Below the pieces are notes generated by a model that saw nothing but the letters and a program-made list of their open reading frames with translations, was not told the origin of the DNA and ran no database searches. Made by a program: the position numbers and the translations under genes. Source: Nostoc sp. NMS9 (GTDB lineage: Bacteria > Cyanobacteriota > Cyanobacteriia > Cyanobacteriales > Nostocaceae). From it: a stretch of 64,000 bases of DNA. How positions within the stretch are numbered: the stretch's first letter is position 1; each line of letters starts with the position of its first letter. This document shows positions 25,903 to 35,502 of this stretch, piece after piece. The stretch covers positions 1 to 64,000 of the forward strand of contig NZ_JABXKL010000072.1 of assembly GCF_017114995.1 (NCBI RefSeq), in the 5' to 3' direction.

Positions 25903-28667
25903 AAGCGATAGGGAGTTAATTTACCACGCAGAACACTAATCGCCCCTTGCAATCCCTGACGGCTTAACTCAAACATCGGCACTAAAGAGGCAATTTCACC
26001 AGCAGTTGTGCTGTCCCAACGGGATTTGGGCATGGGATTAAGCCATGCAATATAGCGCACTCTCTGTTTAAGTTGCTGCAAAAATTGTTGAGTCAGATCA
26101 ATACGTTCTTGATTCCAACCGCCACGGGCTGCGCCTGCATCACTAAAAATTAGCACACCTGCACTATATGAGTAGTTAGCAAGGATATCAGCTAATAGTT
26201 TAGCCTCACAACAGCTAGGGTCTTGGTAGATATATTTATCGGAACAGTTGTGAAAATAGTAAACATCCGCTTTTGCTAAACGTCCACCTTGGACAGCTGT
26301 TTCTGCGAGGCGACGAGATAGTTCATGGAATGGGATCATTGAGCCGTCCCGATCTATCAACAGCAGCAACTGTGCCCGATTAACTCGACGGGGCATCAAA
26401 ACAGTCTGGAGTAATATTCCCTGACGAGCAAACTGCTTAACAGTGGCTTCTATGTCGAGTTCTGTGGCAGGGCCGTCTCGCACAAAGCGCCGCAGGTAGC
26501 GCCAACTCTGCTTCATCTGCCGACGAGTGACCGGAAAATACTCACCTGTTTCAATCCTAATAGCTTGCCGTACTGCCCGCACAACCTGTACCACATCTTC
26601 CGGCTGTGCCTTTTGTTCCTTAGTCGATGGGGTAGGTGCGGAGGTAGATTCAGACGATGGGGTAGGTATGAAGGTAGATTCAGGCGATGGGGTTATTTCC
26701 TTTACCCTCGATTTGGCAAGACGTTCTAGCCAGAATCTAGCAATGAAGTATCCTCCTGACCATACTGTAAAGGCAACAACACCAGCGATCGCCAGGTACG
26801 TCAGTCGTTGTGTATCAGGACTATCCCCTGCTAAAACATTAATTTTGAATGGCTGGGTGTCTTTTATCGTGCCAGATGCATCGGTGACTTGTAGCTTTAC
26901 TTCATGAATATCGTCTTTGGAGGTGGTAATTAGGTGCTGGCCGTCAGGACTAAACTGGATACTGTTGACTGTTCCGTTATGGAGTAATGTTTTGAGTTTT
27001 TTACCAGATATATCCCAAATGCGGGCGGTGCGATCGCTAGAACCTGTAACAACAAAGCGTCCGTCTGGACTGAAACTGACATCTTGAATATTGTCTTGAT
27101 GTCTCAACAGCCGCATTTGCTTGCCAAAAGTATCTTGTGATGGAGACCATAGATTAACAGTACGCTCATTGTCTGAGAAGACTATGGCGATCATTTGTCC
27201 ATCGGGTCTGAACTTAACTTTTGTTACTCTGTATGGTAATTCCTGAAACTTTTTACGATTTTGAAGGTCTAACAGAATCAGCTTTTCTTCACCTAGAAGA
27301 ACCATCCAATGTCTATCAGAACTTAATTCTATGTATTGATCAGAATAATCTGGAGAATCAAAATAATATGGAAAATTTTCTGATAATGGTAATTCTGCTA
27401 GCTGTTTTCCCGACAAATCAAACCAACGGACGTATAATACATTCTTTTTTGGGTCTCGAAGAGATATAGTAACCACGCTCTGTCCATCGGCGCTGAAAGC
27501 AGTAAAGTTGAGAGAATCTGGACTCAAATCTTTAATCTTTTTACCCGAAATATCCCATAGGCGGGGAATTTTATCCTCGGAACTGGTAACTATGTATTGA
27601 CTATCAGGGCTAAAAGTAACTTTGAAAGCTCTCCTTGAATGCTTGATTTTTATTAGTCGCCGATTCGGCAAGTTCCACAAACGAACCAAGCCATCTCCCG
27701 ATGCGATCGCAAGAATTTTACCATCAGGACTAAAACTTAGGTCATTAACCTTCCCTGAATACTGGAATTTAGCAAGTTGCTGACCTGATAAGTCCCATAA
27801 GTACACAAAGCCATTTCCTGTGACTGTCGCAAGGATTTTACCATCAGGACTAAAACGTAGCTGATTAACCTGCCATGAATGCTGCAAATCTTTCTTTATC
27901 TGCTTCGCAGACAAGCTCCGCAGGTGAACAATCTTGTTACGTTCTGAGAAGACAAAATATGAACCATCAAGGTAAAAGTCTTGCAGAGAAAAATCATCAT
28001 AATTATAGTTCAATTCTCCCAGTGGCTTACCAGACATATCCCATAGGTGGGCGCTTCCATAGGTCTCACTCACTGGTTTACCTTTCAGCGTAACTGTCCC
28101 ATCTACACCTTTTTCTAACTTTAGCCAGGGTGGTTTTTTTAAGGCTGTAATCTCTAGGCGATCGTTTTCATTTGCCTTACAAGCTTTTACTTCATAACTG
28201 TACTCTTGATTTACTCTGACTAGTTTTATGGGTGACACACTAGTGAAGTAAGGACATTTCTTAGGTTGGGGTCTAACTAGCCAAAAACTTACTCCGGCAA
28301 TTAGTAACAGAGTACCGCCCCAAACTATGCGACGAGTTGGTGAAAGTCGAGGTAATTTGATGAGTTGTTTCTTTTTCTGCGGTTCTACTTTGGGCAGAGT
28401 TTGGATCGGTTCGGGTTCAGCAAAGGATTGACTCTCCTCATCCATGACCTGTTCAAAGTGATAGTTAAACAGTAGCTTGTCTTCTTCTGATTTAACCCAC
28501 AAGGTGCGGCATAGCCGAGCTAGGGCTTCATGGTCTTGAATGCCATAACCAGACTGGAGGGCACGTAGCGCTAGTTTATACTCATCAATACCCAGTGGCA
28601 GTCCTGCTTTTTGCAGTCGGTCAAATAAGTTTAGTAGGGGTAGTTGCAAGTTTGAGTCTTCGCTCAT
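25899..28667 (-). CDS. Membrane-anchored WD40-vWA protein
   Basis: A 922-aa protein. Residues 1-80 are the helical N-terminal region that accompanies MoxR-linked vWA proteins (LDRLQKAG-like start, ALRALQSGYGIQDHEALARL). Helices near 108-125 and 640-665 would cross the membrane. Between them lie an Ig-like segment and at least seven WD40 blades (FSPDGKILATVTGNGFVYLW and similar). The C-terminal part (about 690-922) is a vWA-like domain with LLLLIDRDGSM, where DRDGS replaces the usual DxSxS of the metal site. It probably couples sensing by the beta-propeller to the MoxR ATPase encoded just upstream (10-bp gap). A ligand or trigger is not visible. Confidence 0.8.
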   Translation of the reverse strand: MSEDSNLQLPLLNLFDRLQKAGLPLGIDEYKLALRALQSGYGIQDHEALARLCRTLWVKSEEDKLLFNYHFEQVMDEESQSFAEPEPIQTLPKVEPQKKKQLIKLPRLSPTRRIVWGGTLLLIAGVSFWLVRPQPKKCPYFTSVSPIKLVRVNQEYSYEVKACKANENDRLEITALKKPPWLKLEKGVDGTVTLKGKPVSETYGSAHLWDMSGKPLGELNYNYDDFSLQDFYLDGSYFVFSERNKIVHLRSLSAKQIKKDLQHSWQVNQLRFSPDGKILATVTGNGFVYLWDLSGQQLAKFQYSGKVNDLSFSPDGKILAIASGDGLVRLWNLPNRRLIKIKHSRRAFKVTFSPDSQYIVTSSEDKIPRLWDISGKKIKDLSPDSLNFTAFSADGQSVVTISLRDPKKNVLYVRWFDLSGKQLAELPLSENFPYYFDSPDYSDQYIELSSDRHWMVLLGEEKLILLDLQNRKKFQELPYRVTKVKFRPDGQMIAIVFSDNERTVNLWSPSQDTFGKQMRLLRHQDNIQDVSFSPDGRFVVTGSSDRTARIWDISGKKLKTLLHNGTVNSIQFSPDGQHLITTSKDDIHEVKLQVTDASGTIKDTQPFKINVLAGDSPDTQRLTYLAIAGVVAFTVWSGGYFIARFWLERLAKSRVKEITPSPESTFIPTPSSESTSAPTPSTKEQKAQPEDVVQVVRAVRQAIRIETGEYFPVTRRQMKQSWRYLRRFVRDGPATELDIEATVKQFARQGILLQTVLMPRRVNRAQLLLLIDRDGSMIPFHELSRRLAETAVQGGRLAKADVYYFHNCSDKYIYQDPSCCEAKLLADILANYSYSAGVLIFSDAGAARGGWNQERIDLTQQFLQQLKQRVRYIAWLNPMPKSRWDSTTAGEIASLVPMFELSRQGLQGAISVLRGKLTPYRL

Positions 28668-28677
28668 ACTAAAATGT

Positions 28678-29613
28678 TTACCCTCGGTTTTTGAGATATG
28701 CTAAATAGCGTTGATGATCCACCCAGTTTTTTAGTAATACGCCCAAAAACGGTAGCTTCCCATCTAGTTGCCCCAAAATTTCATCTTGAGGATTTCTTTT
28801 GAGCACTTTAAACCAGTCGATCAGTTCACTGGTACTAACATTTTTACCCATCTCCCCTCTGCTTTCCGCAATAATTTTTCGCAGTTCCAGAAAACGCTCC
28901 ACAGCTTTATCAACTAATTCTGGAGAGATATCTGGAAAAATCTTGCAAATGATTTCTTTGAGTCGTTCGTTGTCAGGAAATTCGACATAGTGAAACAAGC
29001 ATCGCCTTAAGAAAGCATCTGGTAAATCCTTCTCATCATTGCTGGTGATCAAAACTATTGGCGCTACTTTTGCTTTAATCTCATCACCTGTTTCCTCAAC
29101 AATAAATCGTTTTTGATCCAGTTCCAGCAGTAGGTCATTGGGAAAATCAATGTCAGCTTTATCAATTTCATCAATTAGCACGACACTCAACTTTTCCCCT
29201 CGAAATGCTTTTCCCAAAGGGCCCCAGCGCAAATAGTTAACTGGGTTATAAATTTGCTGGTTTTGTTCGGCACTCAGGCGACTAGAAGCCGCAAGTTGAG
29301 CATCTCGCAAACGCCCAACGGTATCATAGGTATACAAACCATCCTGTGCCCGACTAGTGGATTTGACGTACCAAGCTTCTAAATTTAGACCTAGTTCGTA
29401 GGCTACAGCATTCGCTAATAGTGTTTTTCCACACCCTGGTTCACCTTTCAACAGTAATGGTCGTTCTAAGTAAATCGCCAAGTTCACTGCTTCTACAAGT
29501 TCTGGATTAGGTAAATAAGGATATAAAAGCTGTCCATTCGCCCCTCTTTCTCCTAACTGGGGCTGAACTTGACCTGTATATTCCAGAAATTGCCTAGCTA
29601 CAGTCTTAACCAT
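28678..29613 (-). CDS. MoxR family AAA+ ATPase
   Basis: A 311-aa AAA+ protein with Walker A GEPGCGKTLLANAV, Walker B VVLIDEIDKADIDFPNDLL and sensor 1 VLITSNDEKDLPDAFLRR. The insert before Walker B and the length fit the MoxR group, whose members remodel or activate partner vWA proteins. A strong ribosome binding site (AGGAGG, 5 nt before the ATG) lies inside the end of the preceding gene, which overlaps it by 16 bp. The vWA partner follows after 10 bp. This pairing is the core of the locus. Confidence 0.92.
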   Translation of the reverse strand: MVKTVARQFLEYTGQVQPQLGERGANGQLLYPYLPNPELVEAVNLAIYLERPLLLKGEPGCGKTLLANAVAYELGLNLEAWYVKSTSRAQDGLYTYDTVGRLRDAQLAASSRLSAEQNQQIYNPVNYLRWGPLGKAFRGEKLSVVLIDEIDKADIDFPNDLLLELDQKRFIVEETGDEIKAKVAPIVLITSNDEKDLPDAFLRRCLFHYVEFPDNERLKEIICKIFPDISPELVDKAVERFLELRKIIAESRGEMGKNVSTSELIDWFKVLKRNPQDEILGQLDGKLPFLGVLLKNWVDHQRYLAYLKNRG

Positions 29614-30563
29614 TTTTCCTCCTGTTCATCCCAATTACAGTCAGAAAGGCGACAAATTTCGCAAAATGTGAGTTCTGGAATTCCATTATCACTGTTTTTC
29701 AGTATTATCTGTATTGTTTTATCTATTTGGTCTATCAGTTTAGTTGGCAGTGCATCCTCCTCGTAATCTAGCCACTCAGTCAGTTCAGCCTCAGAAAATT
29801 CGGTAATTTCAGTTAGCTTCCAAGAGTTTTGACTTTCTGCAAAAGGAACATTCCAACTACCTGAACAGCCGTCATAGTCAACCAGGAACATTAATAATTT
29901 GAATTGACTAGTTTGCAGGGTAGCTTCCTTGGCTTTTGTCGCCAATGGTAGCCAAAAATTTTGGATAAGTTCATTTAGAAAAGCTTCCTGTAGGCAATTG
30001 ACATCGTAGAAAATTAGTAGGACATTCTGAGTTTGCCACAATCGATAAACTCGGTCGGCAATTTCGGGAATTGTGCTTTGTCTGTCTAGATCGACTCGAC
30101 CACCCAATTCACGCCACAAAGCATTAATGTCACTCCTGCGGGAAATGCGACTGAGGTCAATTCGCACAATTTTCCCTGTGATGATGCTGGGAACATGTTG
30201 TACTACTAAGCGATTTAACAGCCAGCGTTGACCATAGTCTGGTGAACCGTGGATTAGAAAAGCTGCTGTGGAGTGAACCTCAATAAACTTACGGAATTCT
30301 CGTGTCTGTTTGCGATAGCCTAATTTCAACAAAGCTTGATATAGCCGTTCACTAGACACAGATTGTTCCAGATAATAAAGCTGCTGTTCTAATTCCTTCA
30401 GTTCTCCCTCGGTCTGTTCAATCTGCTTTTCTCGTTCAAAGCGAATGAGAACATCTGTCACGATCGCATAATCAAAACGTAGCCTGTTTAACTTCTCGGC
30501 TACTAGATCATACTGCTGTTGTAATCCCTGGCGTTTCTGTTCTAGGCGCTGATCGGAGGACAT
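29598..30563 (-). CDS. Coiled-coil protein with inactivated STAND-like domain
   Basis: A 321-aa protein, first in the operon. Residues 5-70 form a coiled coil (EKQIEQTEGELKELEQQLYY). The remainder resembles a STAND-type NTPase core whose P-loop has decayed: HGSPDYGQRWLLNRL sits where GxxGxGKT would be, with VLLIFYDVN at the Walker B position. Such inactivated STAND modules act as recruitment or sensor parts in prokaryotic conflict systems. It overlaps the MoxR gene start by 16 bp. Assignment rests on pattern reading, not a profile search. Confidence 0.65.
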   Translation of the reverse strand: MSSDQRLEQKRQGLQQQYDLVAEKLNRLRFDYAIVTDVLIRFEREKQIEQTEGELKELEQQLYYLEQSVSSERLYQALLKLGYRKQTREFRKFIEVHSTAAFLIHGSPDYGQRWLLNRLVVQHVPSIITGKIVRIDLSRISRRSDINALWRELGGRVDLDRQSTIPEIADRVYRLWQTQNVLLIFYDVNCLQEAFLNELIQNFWLPLATKAKEATLQTSQFKLLMFLVDYDGCSGSWNVPFAESQNSWKLTEITEFSEAELTEWLDYEEDALPTKLIDQIDKTIQIILKNSDNGIPELTFCEICRLSDCNWDEQEEKWLRL

Positions 30564-31271
30564 CCAGTTATTTTTGAGTAAATAATCTTTACTTAAGACG
30601 AATATCCAGAGGTCGGTGCGACAATCTGGTTATGTATTTTGTTTAAATAGTTGAAACATACCTCTTTTGCTAGATGTCATTTCTTTCGATAAGCAAGACG
30701 AAAATGTGAGAATTTTGTGTAACAGGTAGGAGGCAGGAAGTATGAAAAATTCAAGACTTCATTTTTTGAATGCTTGACACCAAGATTCCTTAATTTACCA
30801 GTTACAGATATAGTATAAAAAATATTTTTGTCTCTTAAGGCGATGATTGATCGCATCTCTTGACCAAAACTACCTTGCTAGTCTTCGGTGCTTAAAGCCA
30901 CCAAAACATCTTGATATTCGCAATTCAAGATATCTCGATTTATAAGTATCTTTATATTTAGGTATCTAATATATCTAGATAGTTAGAGTTAATATCTTTA
31001 TGCTCTGCTATATCGAATTAGGGGTTTAACCGATGCGAACCTGCTTATGCATCTCTCTCCGCTAGACCTACAATGTCATAAAATCCTTACATAATAAGAT
31101 ACAAGCCCTATAGGTAGGGTTTGAAGTTGAGTCTGCTTATCATCAAGAGTGTCAGATTATTAATATAGGTCTCAAGTCAAATTAAGGATTTTCAAAATAA
31201 TTTTCTCTATATTCAATCCGGGGAAATAGTTTTAAATTTTACTAAAGTAGTTCATTTGTTCGCATTGAGAG
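30564..31271. other. AT-rich intergenic region between the MoxR/vWA operon and the cpe operon
   Basis: About 700 bp with no recognisable gene. It should hold the promoter of the minus-strand MoxR/vWA operon near its left end. Around 30925-30985 it is very AT-rich, with recurring TATCT/AGATAT words. I see no RNA gene. Confidence 0.5.
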
Positions 31272-31303
31272 GGCTGGGTGAGTTAAACTTGCCTAACCCA
31301 GCC
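31272..31303 (-). terminator. Hairpin downstream of the cpe linker gene
   Basis: GGCTGGGT and ACCCAGCC form an 8-bp G/C-rich stem with a 16-nt loop, 24 bp beyond the stop of the minus-strand linker gene. No clear T-run follows in the minus direction, so a terminator or 3'-end stabiliser are both possible. Confidence 0.5.
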
Positions 31304-31326
31304 GATAAAACTAAACAGCAGAGAAA

Positions 31327-32334
31327 TTAGCCATTAAAAACGCGACTACGCCACTTATTCAACCGGGCTTCCCCAATTGTCGCAGACCGCCGGGAATCAG
31401 CAATTTGCTCTTGCAAAGCTGCAATCTGTTTTTCTTGAGCGTCAGCTTGCTGTTGCAAAGATGTATATTTGTCTGTGCTGGTCACGGAACTGGAAGACTG
31501 CCAACTACTACTAAATTTTGTTGTCCCAATACTGGCAAATGGTCGTAAGTCTGCTAATTGTTGTTGCAAAGTTGCAATCTGGCTTTCTTGCTCTTGAATC
31601 TTTTGCCGCAAGCTTTGCTCGGCTGCTGTGGGAGCTGCAATAAAAGTATTAACTGGAGCAGCAGTTTCTGGCTTGGGCTTGAATATTTCAGCCAGCAATG
31701 CACTAATATCCGTGAGTTTCTGTCTACCATAAGGAGCGTTGGTAATTAGCGATCGCACCAGTTGAGCTTCATTATTCGTTGCTAAGTTCTTATCACTGCT
31801 AGAGTTGCTCCGCACCAGTTGTAACATATTGGTAAATTCCAATATCTTTTTGCCCTTTTGAGTTTTATAACCTCGATAATATGGCACTATATTCTCACCA
31901 AAGGCATTTAAATACTCGTCGCTATCAAGATAAGAATCAATATCCGCTTCAAAACCCTCTTCATCTAGAATGTTGCTGTGATATATCGTCTCGGAGTAGT
32001 CATCGGGAGCGCGACCCAGCAGGTGCTTAAAGTTCAGTTCAATTGCCCGATAGCGGTAAACGTTATCAAAAAATCTGGAGCGATATAACTCTGATTTGGC
32101 AACTTGACGCACAAACTCACGCACATCGATTATGCCTTGCTTGAGTTGGGATTCTGGAACTATGAGCCGCTCACTTTCCATGATGTAGGCATTACCCAAC
32201 ACTTGCCGATAAACTGCCCGAATTACAATTTCAATGTCATCAACTGAAGCAGTAGTCCACAGTTCGATGGGTTCTGTTTGGGGAAATGCTTGATATTGGC
32301 GTCGTCTGGTTTCTTCGTCTAAGAAGGTCTGCAT
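31327..32334 (-). CDS. Phycobilisome rod linker with coiled-coil tail
   Basis: A 335-aa linker. Residues 25-180 are a PBS linker domain close to CpeC ([32 protein letters not shown]). The usual C-terminal CpcD capping domain is absent. Instead, residues 240-335 are Gln-rich coiled coil with an internal duplication ([19 protein letters not shown] and [19 protein letters not shown]) ending in a basic [11 protein letters not shown]. The linker domain should sit in a phycoerythrin hexamer, and the tail may attach the rod to something else. It occupies the place where cpeE may be found in other cpe operons. It follows cpeR after 346 bp that contain a large inverted repeat, so it may be separately transcribed. 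Confidence 0.8.
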   Translation of the reverse strand: MQTFLDEETRRRQYQAFPQTEPIELWTTASVDDIEIVIRAVYRQVLGNAYIMESERLIVPESQLKQGIIDVREFVRQVAKSELYRSRFFDNVYRYRAIELNFKHLLGRAPDDYSETIYHSNILDEEGFEADIDSYLDSDEYLNAFGENIVPYYRGYKTQKGKKILEFTNMLQLVRSNSSSDKNLATNNEAQLVRSLITNAPYGRQKLTDISALLAEIFKPKPETAAPVNTFIAAPTAAEQSLRQKIQEQESQIATLQQQLADLRPFASIGTTKFSSSWQSSSSVTSTDKYTSLQQQADAQEKQIAALQEQIADSRRSATIGEARLNKWRSRVFNG

Positions 32335-32517
32335 AGTTGGGTTAGTGTGGGTAAGAGTGACTAATTTGTCAAGTAAAAATAAAATTTCTGTAGTAGGATG
32401 GCAATACTAAACAGCAAAGCCATAACATACCCTACTTAAGATTTAATAATTACTGGTTATTGATATTAATTTATCAACTTTTGGTGAATTTTTTAGTTAC
32501 ATTTTCTAACAAACTTA

Positions 32518-32590
32518 GACGGCTAACTATTAATAACTAACAGCTAATCACGATCGGAAATTAGCAATTAGACATTAACAATTAGCCGTC
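32518..32590 (-). terminator. 73-bp imperfect inverted repeat between cpeR and the coiled-coil linker
   Basis: GACGGCTAA and TTAGCCGTC pair perfectly, with TTAAT/ATTAA and CTAAT/ATTAG continuing inside. It could terminate or attenuate transcription leaving cpeR. The rest of the 346-bp gap shows nothing else. Confidence 0.45.
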
Positions 32591-32680
32591 AACCCCCTTG
32601 GGGAGTATTTAAAATTCAAAACTTAATTTTGAATTGAAGTGTAGACGCCTGTCAGAAAAATTTCCACAGGATAGTAACTC

Positions 32681-33019
32681 TCAAGCACGCTCATCAAATC
32701 TAGTGTAGAAACCACCGTATTTTATCCAGTATTGTTTCAAAGTATGATGAGGTGTATGTAAACTAGCTTTTGCCTGATATAAAATAACTTGGCGATGATC
32801 GCCCATCCAGATTTTATTAACCGGGTCAACGGATATTACTGTTCCTCCTAAAGAAGCAACGCATTCAGAGAATCTCTCAATCGTTGTGTATTCTAATGTC
32901 TCGAATATAAAAAAGTTACCCGAACAAATCAAGTGGCGGCTGCGAATCCAGCAGCGCATCTTTTTTTCAGCCAGTGGAGGCAACATTTTGGTTTTAATAG
33001 ATTCAAGCTGAATCAACAT
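32681..33019 (-). CDS. cpeR: CpeR, phycoerythrin gene activator
   Basis: A 112-aa protein whose body (MLPPLAEKKMRCWIRSRHLI, then TTIERFSECVASLGGT and MGDHRQVILYQAKASLHTPH) matches my memory of CpeR, which is required to express cpeBA and pebAB under green light. The first ATG overlaps the end of cpeT by 7 bp, so translation may be coupled; a start at the internal MLPP (32986) is the likely alternative because family members begin there. Order after cpeT agrees with known cpe operons. CpeR has no classical DNA-binding motif, and none is visible here. Confidence 0.85.
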   Translation of the reverse strand: MLIQLESIKTKMLPPLAEKKMRCWIRSRHLICSGNFFIFETLEYTTIERFSECVASLGGTVISVDPVNKIWMGDHRQVILYQAKASLHTPHHTLKQYWIKYGGFYTRFDERA

Positions 33020-33642
33020 AATGCGCTCACCGCAGGTAATTCATCAGCAAAACTTTGCCGTTTTTCAAATTGTAATGGGCCAGCAGTAGATCCCCATATT
33101 TGCTTGTGGGTTTCAATATCCATACCTTTATCTAGACTTATCCAAGTACGCTCGGTTACTTCTACTTCGCTGACAAGATATGTCTGGCATCCATTGCGTT
33201 TAATCAGACATTGATTGCCTGGTTCCACACTACCTCGAAACATTTCACCTTCTCGTTGGAAAACCATTGAACAGTGATAACGCCGTTCGATGCTTTCTGG
33301 GGTAATGGTTTTGAGGATATCTAATTCACGAGCTGCACCTGCATAAAGCATCTGATCTTTCAAGCTGTAATTTTCGATATAAATCCGATCGCCCCAATCG
33401 ATTAGTCGATGTACTCCTTGACGATAGGGTGTCCATAAATCGTGGTCATAAGCTTGTTCAGAATAGAAACCGATGGCAGAAAAAAATTCAATCGGTAAAG
33501 GACGAAAATAAATGTGAATGTGGGCGTAAAGTTGCGGATTTGCAAAAGATTGCTTGTAGTTGCTAAAATCTCCTGCCATCCAACAGGCTAAGGTGAGCAA
33601 ATCACTAGCGTTAGTGCTAGATTCGCTGGGCGCTATCGTCAC
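33013..33642 (-). CDS. cpeT: CpeT, T-type phycobiliprotein lyase
   Basis: A protein of 209 aa from a GTG at 33642. The family region begins LLTLACWMAGDFSNYKQSFA and continues with YAHIHIYFRPLP, GFYSEQAYDHDLW and MLYAGAARELDIL. T-type lyases attach phycoerythrobilin to the distal cysteine of the CpeB beta subunit. The GTG and its GGAG (9-nt spacing) lie in a dispersed repeat that also provides the start of pebB. The longer frame to 33663 (TTG) is within the same repeat. It follows the cpeS-type gene and overlaps cpeR. Confidence 0.87.
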   Translation of the reverse strand: MTIAPSESSTNASDLLTLACWMAGDFSNYKQSFANPQLYAHIHIYFRPLPIEFFSAIGFYSEQAYDHDLWTPYRQGVHRLIDWGDRIYIENYSLKDQMLYAGAARELDILKTITPESIERRYHCSMVFQREGEMFRGSVEPGNQCLIKRNGCQTYLVSEVEVTERTWISLDKGMDIETHKQIWGSTAGPLQFEKRQSFADELPAVSALC

Positions 33643-33741
33643 GTCGCTTCGCTCCAAATTCAAAATTCAAAATTCAGACATTACAATCCCCATAAATAAA
33701 TTTAGGAGCTTGTATCCTTTTATGTTTTAACCTGATATTTG

Positions 33742-34278
33742 CTAATTGGTTGAATTTGACAAAGAGCGAATCTCTGAAGAAAAAGAAGCTGTTGTCACAC
33801 CTTTACCATCACTGGTTTTAATCATCGCTACCCGAAATCGGAGATTTGGATTAGCAAACCAAATTCGCTCCTCAGCAGCAGCGAGTTCATACTCTGTTAG
33901 CAGGGTAAAAATACCATCGTCACTCAGATGATATTTAGCCACTGCTGGAATTGTTTCAGCGTACCCTTTGTCCCGCAGGAGTTTTCCTCTAGAACGATTT
34001 TCGACATCGGGAATTGGTACTAGCACAGTACTGCCAGAGATTGGTTTATCGTCCCAGTCTGACTCACCTTCCCAAGTCATCCGAAAGGGGTGAGTAATAC
34101 TGGCGGGTTCAGTGTTATACAATTGACAGATTGCTACCACTGCTGGATCGTTGGTGGATAGAGCCTCAATGTCAATGTTAGACAATACTTCTTCAAAATG
34201 GGCGAATGCTAAATGATGGGCGCTTCGCTGCGATCGCCATCGTCCAATTGAAAGTTCAAAAAACTCAGTAATTTCCAT
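33742..34278 (-). CDS. cpeS: CpeS-type phycobiliprotein lyase
   Basis: A 178-aa lipocalin-fold lyase of the S/U group. It starts MEITEFFELSIGRWRSQRSA, which fits the family opening (FF-x-S-x-G-x-W-x-S-x-R), and shows MTWEGESDWD, GSTVLVPIPD and the closing RIWFANPNLRFRVAMI. S-type lyases hold a bilin in the barrel and attach phycoerythrobilin to the central cysteine of phycoerythrin. Position after cpeD and before cpeT matches cpeS in other cpe operons. Exact subtype (CpeS or CpeU) cannot be decided from sequence reading. Confidence 0.85.
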   Translation of the reverse strand: MEITEFFELSIGRWRSQRSAHHLAFAHFEEVLSNIDIEALSTNDPAVVAICQLYNTEPASITHPFRMTWEGESDWDDKPISGSTVLVPIPDVENRSRGKLLRDKGYAETIPAVAKYHLSDDGIFTLLTEYELAAAEERIWFANPNLRFRVAMIKTSDGKGVTTASFSSEIRSLSNSTN

Positions 34279-34389
34279 TAGAAAAGTGATTTTAAAAAAG
34301 TAGCTTAAAATCCAAGAGATATCTTGGCAAAAAAGAAAGTTATTCTCCTAGTCTATATGTTAGCCTCCTTGACCACAACTGCATTTGGG

Positions 34390-34502
34390 AGTGCTGAGTG
34401 CTGAGTGCTGAGTGCTGAGTTAGGAGTTAGGAGTTAAAAGCTTTTTTTGTCCCCCTAGTCCCCATTCCCTAGTCCTCAGTCCCCAGTCCCCAGTCCCCAG
34501 CC
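34390..34502. repeat. Heptamer short tandem repeats (STRR)
   Basis: Three successive 7-bp repeats: AGTGCTG four times, TAGGAGT twice, and CCCCAGT-type units after a short spacer. They lie between cpeD and the cpeS-type gene. Heptameric STRRs are characteristic of heterocystous cyanobacteria. Confidence 0.85.
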
Positions 34503-34518
34503 TCCTACTTAGACAAAT

Positions 34519-35280
34519 CTAAGCAACTTCAGTGATACTGATAATTTTGCCGCCTGTCCGATGAATGTTTTGCACTTGTCCAGACAGTTGGTTGTAGTTA
34601 ACTACATATTCCAGGTTGCCCAGACGAGTACGGAGATTATTGCCTGCACCTTTAACAGCTTTAATCAAGAAGCGTTTATCGGTGCTGCTGACACTAGAAC
34701 CAGCCGCAGGAGCCTTGATGGATGTCGGTAAATTAGAACCGATATCGCCAATCAGTTTGGCTTTGCGCTCGCTATCACTGCTAGCGAATCCTCTCACTAA
34801 GCTAAAGGTGCGGTTAAAGGTAACATTTTTAATTCCTATTTGGGAGCTTGTGCTGCGAACATAAGGAACAATATTCTCGCCAAAATTCTGCTGATATTCG
34901 TTGCTATCGATATAGGAGTCGATCTCAGCATCATAGCCCTGTTCGTTGTAGATGCGGACGTGTTCGGAAATTTCTGCTTGATCGGCAGGAGGACGCCCTA
35001 GTAGATGTTTGAAGTTCAGTTCAATGAACCGATACTGGGAAGAAGAGTTGAAAAACAGGGATTGATAAATCTCTGATTTCGCAACGGCGTTGACAAATTC
35101 GCGGATGCTGATTTTGCGATCGCGCAATTGTGATTCAGCAGTGGCTAGTCGCTCACTTTCCAACAAGTGAGCATTACCCAAAACCTGTTTATAAACTGCT
35201 CGAATTAGTGTTTGTAATTCACTTTCGCTGGTGTTCGGACGCAGCTCAACAGTAGGTGAATCAATAGCCCAAAGTGACAT
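34519..35280 (-). CDS. cpeD: Phycoerythrin-associated rod linker CpeD
   Basis: A 253-aa linker with a PBS linker domain (about 15-165; [32 protein letters not shown]) and a C-terminal CpcD domain (about 200-253; KRFLIKAVKGAGNN, GGKIISITEV). It joins phycoerythrin hexamers in the outer rod. Two-domain structure, length and position after cpeC fit CpeD. The gap to cpeC is 474 bp and holds a MITE. Confidence 0.87.
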   Translation of the reverse strand: MSLWAIDSPTVELRPNTSESELQTLIRAVYKQVLGNAHLLESERLATAESQLRDRKISIREFVNAVAKSEIYQSLFFNSSSQYRFIELNFKHLLGRPPADQAEISEHVRIYNEQGYDAEIDSYIDSNEYQQNFGENIVPYVRSTSSQIGIKNVTFNRTFSLVRGFASSDSERKAKLIGDIGSNLPTSIKAPAAGSSVSSTDKRFLIKAVKGAGNNLRTRLGNLEYVVNYNQLSGQVQNIHRTGGKIISITEVA

Positions 35281-35502
35281 TGAAGTATCTCCTGAAAAAT
35301 GCTAATTAAATTAAATTTCCGAGCATCCTACTCCTTTATAGAGGTAGAATTTCCCATCAGTTGTCAGTTATTTTTGCTACTGACTAGCTTTTGTAAAACT
35401 TTAGTTTGTGAAAGTGTGTTAAATGTGTTCTTATATCACAACTGACGGCGGAATTGGTCAAACTCCAGATTAGCGATCGCTTTGGCTAACTTTTGATCAA
35501 TC

